From: Pseudomonadales bacterium
GTDB taxonomy: Bacteria > Pseudomonadota > Gammaproteobacteria > Pseudomonadales > Pseudohongiellaceae
Reading direction: 5' to 3'
DNA length: 56,976 nucleotides
Assembly: GCA_022822865.1 (NCBI GenBank)
Contig: JAJDYJ010000033.1
Span: 1 to 56,976, forward strand
Below are positions 53,280 to 56,976 of this stretch, piece by piece. The notes below the pieces were generated by a model. That model saw only the letters and a list, made by a program, of their open reading frames with translations. It ran no database searches and was not told the DNA's origin. Made by a program: the position numbers and the translations under genes. Positions within the stretch are counted from its first letter, which is position 1. Each line of letters opens with the position of its first letter.

Positions 53280-54046
53280 TTGCGAGATCCTCCCGTTCGG
53301 CCCTTCCGGGCCATGTATGCCGAAAGCTGTGCGTACGCCAGCACGCTGATGATGGCGAACGGGGCCGCGAAGGCGATCAGCCCGAAACCGTCGATCAGCG
53401 GATTGCGCCCCGGCACCGCGCCGGCCAGTCCCAGGCCGAGCGCGGCAACGAGGGGCACCGTCACCGTGGATGTGGTAACGCCGCCGGAATCGTACGCCAG
53501 CGGGACCATCTTTCGCGGCGCCGTGGCGGTCTGTATCACCACTACAATGTAACCCGCAATGATGAACCAGTGAATCGGCAGCCCGTAAATGATCCGGTAG
53601 ACGCCCAGGGTTATGCCGGTCGCGACGCCGAGGGCCACCGCCATGCGCAGGCCCAGAACGCCCACCGAGCCGCCGGAAATTTCGCCGGCCTTGCCCGCCA
53701 CCGCGATCAGCGAAGGTTCGGCCATGGTGGTGCTGAAGCCGATGGCGAAGGCGAACAGGTAGATCCATCCGTACCTGAGCCAGCCTTGACCGTCAACGCC
53801 TGCGATGGCTTGGGCGATTAGTTGTTCCGCCATGCCGCGGCCAAGGGGAAAGATAGCCGTTTCCAGGCCGATCAGGAACAGCACGATGCCGAGCACAACG
53901 AATACGAATCCGGTCAGCACACGGGCCGGATTGGCCAGGCTCCGGCGCAGCACGAGAAACTGGAACACGATGACGACGAGCACGATGGGCAGGACGTCGC
54001 GCAAGGTGCCGAACAAGGTAGAGAATGTGAGTTCGGCCCAGTCCAT
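53276..54046 (-). CDS. DUF1538 membrane protein, second copy
   Basis: A 256-residue membrane protein with about seven hydrophobic segments. Conserved stretches shared with its upstream paralogue are LPIVLVVIVFQFLVL, GLETAIFPLGRGMA, AFAIGFSTTMAEPSLIAVA, YDSGGVTTSTVTVP and [15 protein letters not shown]. The polar YDSG-TTST motif in a hydrophobic region looks like a pore or substrate site. DUF1538 function is not established. Start and stop overlap both neighbours, implying a stoichiometric heteromer. Confidence 0.85.
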   Translation of the reverse strand: MDWAELTFSTLFGTLRDVLPIVLVVIVFQFLVLRRSLANPARVLTGFVFVVLGIVLFLIGLETAIFPLGRGMAEQLIAQAIAGVDGQGWLRYGWIYLFAFAIGFSTTMAEPSLIAVAGKAGEISGGSVGVLGLRMAVALGVATGITLGVYRIIYGLPIHWFIIAGYIVVVIQTATAPRKMVPLAYDSGGVTTSTVTVPLVAALGLGLAGAVPGRNPLIDGFGLIAFAAPFAIISVLAYAQLSAYMARKGRTGGSRK

Positions 54047-54855
54047 CAGTTCGCGACCATGCCATAGCCCATGACGAAGATCATTGGCGTCAGCGATGCG
54101 AAAGCGATCAGGCCGAAGCCATCGAGCATCGGATTGCGGCCGCGGATCGAACTCGCGAGACCGACGCCGAGCGCGGTGACCATGGGCACGGTAATCGTCG
54201 AAGTGGTGACGGCGCCGGAGTCATAGGCGATGCTGACGATCTCGCGGGGAGCGAAAACGGTCATGACGACGACGAGGGCGTAACCGCCGATAATCAGCCA
54301 ATGGATCGGCCAGCCCATGAGAATGCGGATCACGCCGATGACGATGGCGGTGCCGACGGCAAAGGCGACGACATAGCGCAGTTCCAGCGCGTAGCGGGCG
54401 ATCGCGGCCGGATCGCCGGCGATGACGCCTGCTTCGGCAGCCGCCTGTGCCGCCTCGGCGCAGACCGCGATCAGCGCGGGTTCGGCGACCGTGGTACCGA
54501 AGCCGAGAGCGAAAGCGAACGCCAGCAAGGCGGTCGGGCTGCCCTTGCGCACGAACCCGTTCGCCATGCTTTCGCCGAGAGGAAACAGCGCCATTTCGAG
54601 CCCGGCCACGAACAGGGTCAATCCCGCCGCGACGCATAACAGCCCGGCCAGAATCGTCAGGAAATCGTCGGGCGCCTGGCCGAGCACCAGGATCTGAAAG
54701 AAAGCGATTACCGTAATGATCGGCGCGAGGTCGCGGATGCTGTCGCCGAGTGCGCGCACGAGGTTGCGCAATACCGGCGGCATGCGGAACCCGGAAGGCA
54801 TTCGCAATCGGGGCCGGGGCGGCAAGCCCGGCAACAATTGAAAGTTGAAGGCCAT
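54046..54855 (-). CDS. DUF1538 membrane protein, first copy
   Basis: A 269-residue paralogue of the next gene with the same motifs: [75 protein letters not shown]. It differs by a proline/arginine-rich N-terminus (about 1-30). It is first gene of the operon; its TGATG junction overlaps the second copy by one base. ATG 54855 is preferred, with 54876 possible. In some genomes two DUF1538 units are fused in one protein, which supports the two acting together. Confidence 0.85.
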   Translation of the reverse strand: MAFNFQLLPGLPPRPRLRMPSGFRMPPVLRNLVRALGDSIRDLAPIITVIAFFQILVLGQAPDDFLTILAGLLCVAAGLTLFVAGLEMALFPLGESMANGFVRKGSPTALLAFAFALGFGTTVAEPALIAVCAEAAQAAAEAGVIAGDPAAIARYALELRYVVAFAVGTAIVIGVIRILMGWPIHWLIIGGYALVVVMTVFAPREIVSIAYDSGAVTTSTITVPMVTALGVGLASSIRGRNPMLDGFGLIAFASLTPMIFVMGYGMVAN

Positions 54856-54900
54856 TGACCGTCCAGTGGGGCGCATGGCGGGCGGCGAGAAACGATGAGC

Positions 54901-54929
54901 AATATATGCGAATTGATTCAGAGCTTCAA
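54901..54929 (-). promoter_or_regulatory. promoter of the DUF1538 operon
   Basis: The minus strand reads TTGAAG (54924-54929), a 17-base spacer, TATATT (54901-54906), about 46 bases before the first DUF1538 ATG. The rest of the 207-base divergent region holds no other clear element. Confidence 0.6.
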
Positions 54930-55062
54930 CCGCCGTCCAAATTGCCTGACCGCTTCCGGGGCGCACAAGTTGCCGACGGCAAAAGGACTCATGTTTCCGA
55001 AAAATCTGCCGTGAAGAAAATTTGTAAATGTCACTGACCTGAAGTTCTGAAAGGGATTTCTC

Positions 55063-56976
55063 ATGCATTGCCTTGATTTCAAGCTCGTTTCGCGCTTTTC
55101 CCTGATCGGCATCCGCCGCTTCCGCTTGGCGTTGCCGTTGTTGTTTCTGACTCCCCTGGCCGCTCACGCCCAGAGCGGACAAGGCAATCCCAACGGCGGC
55201 TCGAACAATCCCGAACAATCGGCGCCGGTGGTTCTCACCGTTTCGGTCGCGCCGGACCGCGTGCCGATAACCTCCGGCACCGCGACCCTGACCTGGAGCG
55301 GTCAAAACGCCAGGTACTGCTCGGTGGACGGAGTCTCCCGCGCCGCGTCCGGCAGCGCTACCGTCGGCCCCTGGACCTCGGCGGGGGCCAAATCCATACT
55401 CGTGGAGTGCTGGAACAACGGCAAGGCCGGGTATGCCGCGAATACCGTGACCGTCACGGTCTACAACGTCGCGAAGCCGGTCGTCACGACGACACTTTCC
55501 AAATCGCTTCTGGAAGCCGGCAAGGACACTTTCGTCGTGACCTATTCCGCGACGAACGCCAAGTCCTGCATGTTGGCGGGGACGAAGTACCCCACGAGCG
55601 GTTCGGCGACTCTGGGTCCGTATCCCGCCGGAAAGCACAGTCTGACCTTCTCCTGTTCCGGAGACGGCGGTTCGACCTCCCACACGATCAACTGGGAGGC
55701 CATCAATGCCGTTACCTTGAGCGCGAGCGTTTCCCCGGCTACGGTAAAGGCCAATGGATCGGACAAGGCGCGGGTAGCCTGGACCGGCGCCAATGCGGAT
55801 TCCTGCACCCTCGACGGCGCGACCGCCGTCAAGTCGGGTTCGAAGGATTTCGGCCCCTATTCCTACAGCGAAGCCGGTTCAAAATCCGCGACCGTCGCCT
55901 GCAAGAACCGCCTCGGCTCCAAAACGAGCACGGTGAACTGGACCGTGAACGCGCTTGCACCTTCGGTTTCCGCTACACTGTCCCAAAACCCGGTCATCGC
56001 AGGCGAAGACAAGGTGGATCTTTCCTGGACCAGCAGCAACGCCGATAACTGCCGTTACGGCGGCAGGGCTCGCCCTGTGAGCGGCAAGATTACCGGTCTG
56101 GGTCCATTTGAAGCGGGAGAGGAAGAATTCACGGTAAGCTGTACCGGCACCGGAGGCACCACCAGCGACACGGTTACACTCACCGTGAATCCGCCACCGG
56201 AAGCACCGACGGTGACCGTGAGCCTGAATCCGACCCGAATTCCGATCGACACCGGCACTTCGACCTTGAGTTGGTCCAGCGTCAACGCAACTTCCTGCAC
56301 CTACGACAACGCGACCGTCGCGATCAAAGGGAGCAGTACGCTGGGCCCATACGATACGGCCGGAGACTACGTCATTGAAGTAACTTGCATGGGAGACGGC
56401 GGACCGGGCAGCGACTCCGCCACCTTGACCGTGGAACCCGCCCCGGAACCGCCGGTCGTCAGGGCAAGCCTGGACCCGACCACGATCAGGGCGGGCACCG
56501 GCACTTCCACTCTGTCCTGGTCCAGCGTCCGGGCCACATCCTGCGAGGTGGACGGAACCAGGGCCGCGACCTCGGGCAACAAGAAGGTTGGACCGTTCAC
56601 AAAAGGCGCCTACACCTTCACGGTAAGCTGCACCGGCGACGGGGGAACGGACAGCGACACGGAAACTCTCACCGTTGTCGCGCTCCCCACGGTTTCGGTC
56701 AGTGTTTCCAAATCGACCGTTACTGCGGGCAAGGACAAGGTTGACCTGACCTGGTCGAGCACGGACGCGACCTCCTGCAAGTACGGAAGCGCCACCCTGT
56801 CCACCAGCGGAACCCGGACGGTGGGACCGTTCTCTGCGGGAACGCACGATCTGACAGTCAGTTGTACAGGCGCCGGCGGCACGGGCAGCGGCACCGCGAG
56901 TCTGACCGCGGTCAAGGCGGTCGCCGGAACCGACACGGACGGCGACGGGATTGTTGATTCCGAAGACCCGGACGAC
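55063..56976 (+). CDS. large exported Ig-like repeat protein, 5' part
   Basis: The frame is open to the last base (638 residues seen), so the gene continues beyond the window. A signal peptide (cleaved near A36, AAHA-QS) and a short Gly/Asn/Ser linker precede seven Ig-like repeats of about 80-85 residues. Each has a Trp or Tyr strand, an SC or YC cysteine, a GP[YFW] turn and a second cysteine (VSCTGDGG type), so one disulfide per repeat is likely. The visible end enters a calcium-binding [15 protein letters not shown] stretch as in thrombospondin type 3 repeats. AAAGGGA precedes the ATG. It is probably a surface or secreted adhesin-like protein. Confidence 0.88.
   Translation, partial: MHCLDFKLVSRFSLIGIRRFRLALPLLFLTPLAAHAQSGQGNPNGGSNNPEQSAPVVLTVSVAPDRVPITSGTATLTWSGQNARYCSVDGVSRAASGSATVGPWTSAGAKSILVECWNNGKAGYAANTVTVTVYNVAKPVVTTTLSKSLLEAGKDTFVVTYSATNAKSCMLAGTKYPTSGSATLGPYPAGKHSLTFSCSGDGGSTSHTINWEAINAVTLSASVSPATVKANGSDKARVAWTGANADSCTLDGATAVKSGSKDFGPYSYSEAGSKSATVACKNRLGSKTSTVNWTVNALAPSVSATLSQNPVIAGEDKVDLSWTSSNADNCRYGGRARPVSGKITGLGPFEAGEEEFTVSCTGTGGTTSDTVTLTVNPPPEAPTVTVSLNPTRIPIDTGTSTLSWSSVNATSCTYDNATVAIKGSSTLGPYDTAGDYVIEVTCMGDGGPGSDSATLTVEPAPEPPVVRASLDPTTIRAGTGTSTLSWSSVRATSCEVDGTRAATSGNKKVGPFTKGAYTFTVSCTGDGGTDSDTETLTVVALPTVSVSVSKSTVTAGKDKVDLTWSSTDATSCKYGSATLSTSGTRTVGPFSAGTHDLTVSCTGAGGTGSGTASLTAVKAVAGTDTDGDGIVDSEDPDD

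Noticed and set aside
54046-55683. Long minus-strand frame covering DUF1538 plus the start of the Ig-like gene
   Set aside because: Only the part from 54855 matches DUF1538; the upstream part lies antisense to a signal peptide and Ig repeats and across the promoter.
55879-56847. Minus-strand 322-residue frame opposite the Ig-like repeats
   Set aside because: Glycine/arginine-rich antisense frame caused by GC-rich codon bias; the plus frame has signal peptide, repeats and ribosome site.

Overview
The window (about 57 kb, GC-rich) is chromosomal DNA of a gammaproteobacterium. The main evidence is gene order: rnr-rlmB-rpsF-rpsR-(DUF2232)-rplI...dnaB-alr-radA, glyA-nrdR-ribD-ribE-ribBA-ribH-nusB-thiL-pgpA-ribA, and xseB-ispA-dxs are all arranged as in Pseudomonas-like lineages. 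Many secreted oxidoreductases and hydrolases, a Fur-controlled iron transporter and a TonB-dependent receptor suggest a free-living or host-associated marine-type heterotroph. Species cannot be named from sequence alone.

Layout. 1-3860: end of an integrated element lying on the 3' side of a tRNA-Leu(CAG) gene, with a P4-type tyrosine integrase, an ABC exporter, a G16 tract and a partial gene; its far end is outside the window. 3860-9291: tRNA-Leu and, divergently, an RNase R that lacks its N-terminal cold-shock domains, then rlmB and the rpsF operon. Both S6 and L9 carry long acidic, alanine-rich C-terminal extensions. 9346-11051: two paralogous membrane-anchored heptad-repeat proteins with duplicated promoters flank a DUF1643 gene and separate rplI from dnaB. 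11307-15290: dnaB, alr, radA. 15259-21218: an MFS transporter, and divergently a Fur-box-preceded operon of an unknown exported helical protein plus a ferric ABC transporter. 21234-32430: a cluster of mostly exported enzymes (cupin, M20 peptidase; flavin amine oxidase, diheme cytochrome c, symporter, RidA, amidase lipoprotein, cytochrome-propeller protein, amidohydrolase). Two hairpin-rich intergenic segments, one an array of six consecutive stem-loops, divide it. 32564-38332: esterase, alpha-carbonic anhydrase, TonB receptor, SO_0444-type Cu/Zn permease and a P-loop kinase. 38451-40264: a protein with three tandem DnaT domains translationally coupled to a lambda-P-like replication protein. 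40331-48705: glyA, nrdR and the riboflavin/thiamine/nusB/pgpA operon. 48699-54855 (minus strand): a possible eight-gene operon in which two DUF1538 membrane proteins, a PII-like protein and a CBS protein precede xseB-ispA-dxs-cobO. 55063-end: start of a large exported Ig-like repeat protein cut by the window edge.

Best candidates for undescribed biology are: (a) the exported amine/amide-processing cluster with its hairpin arrays; (b) the DUF1538-DUF1538-PII-CBS module; (c) the triple-DnaT/lambda-P pair as a possible chromosomal helicase-loading system; (d) the extended ribosomal proteins; (e) the duplicated heptad-repeat membrane proteins between rplI and dnaB. Where a start codon was moved from the longest reading frame, the reason is given in the entry. 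Functions rest on recognised motifs and family knowledge; no database search was run.
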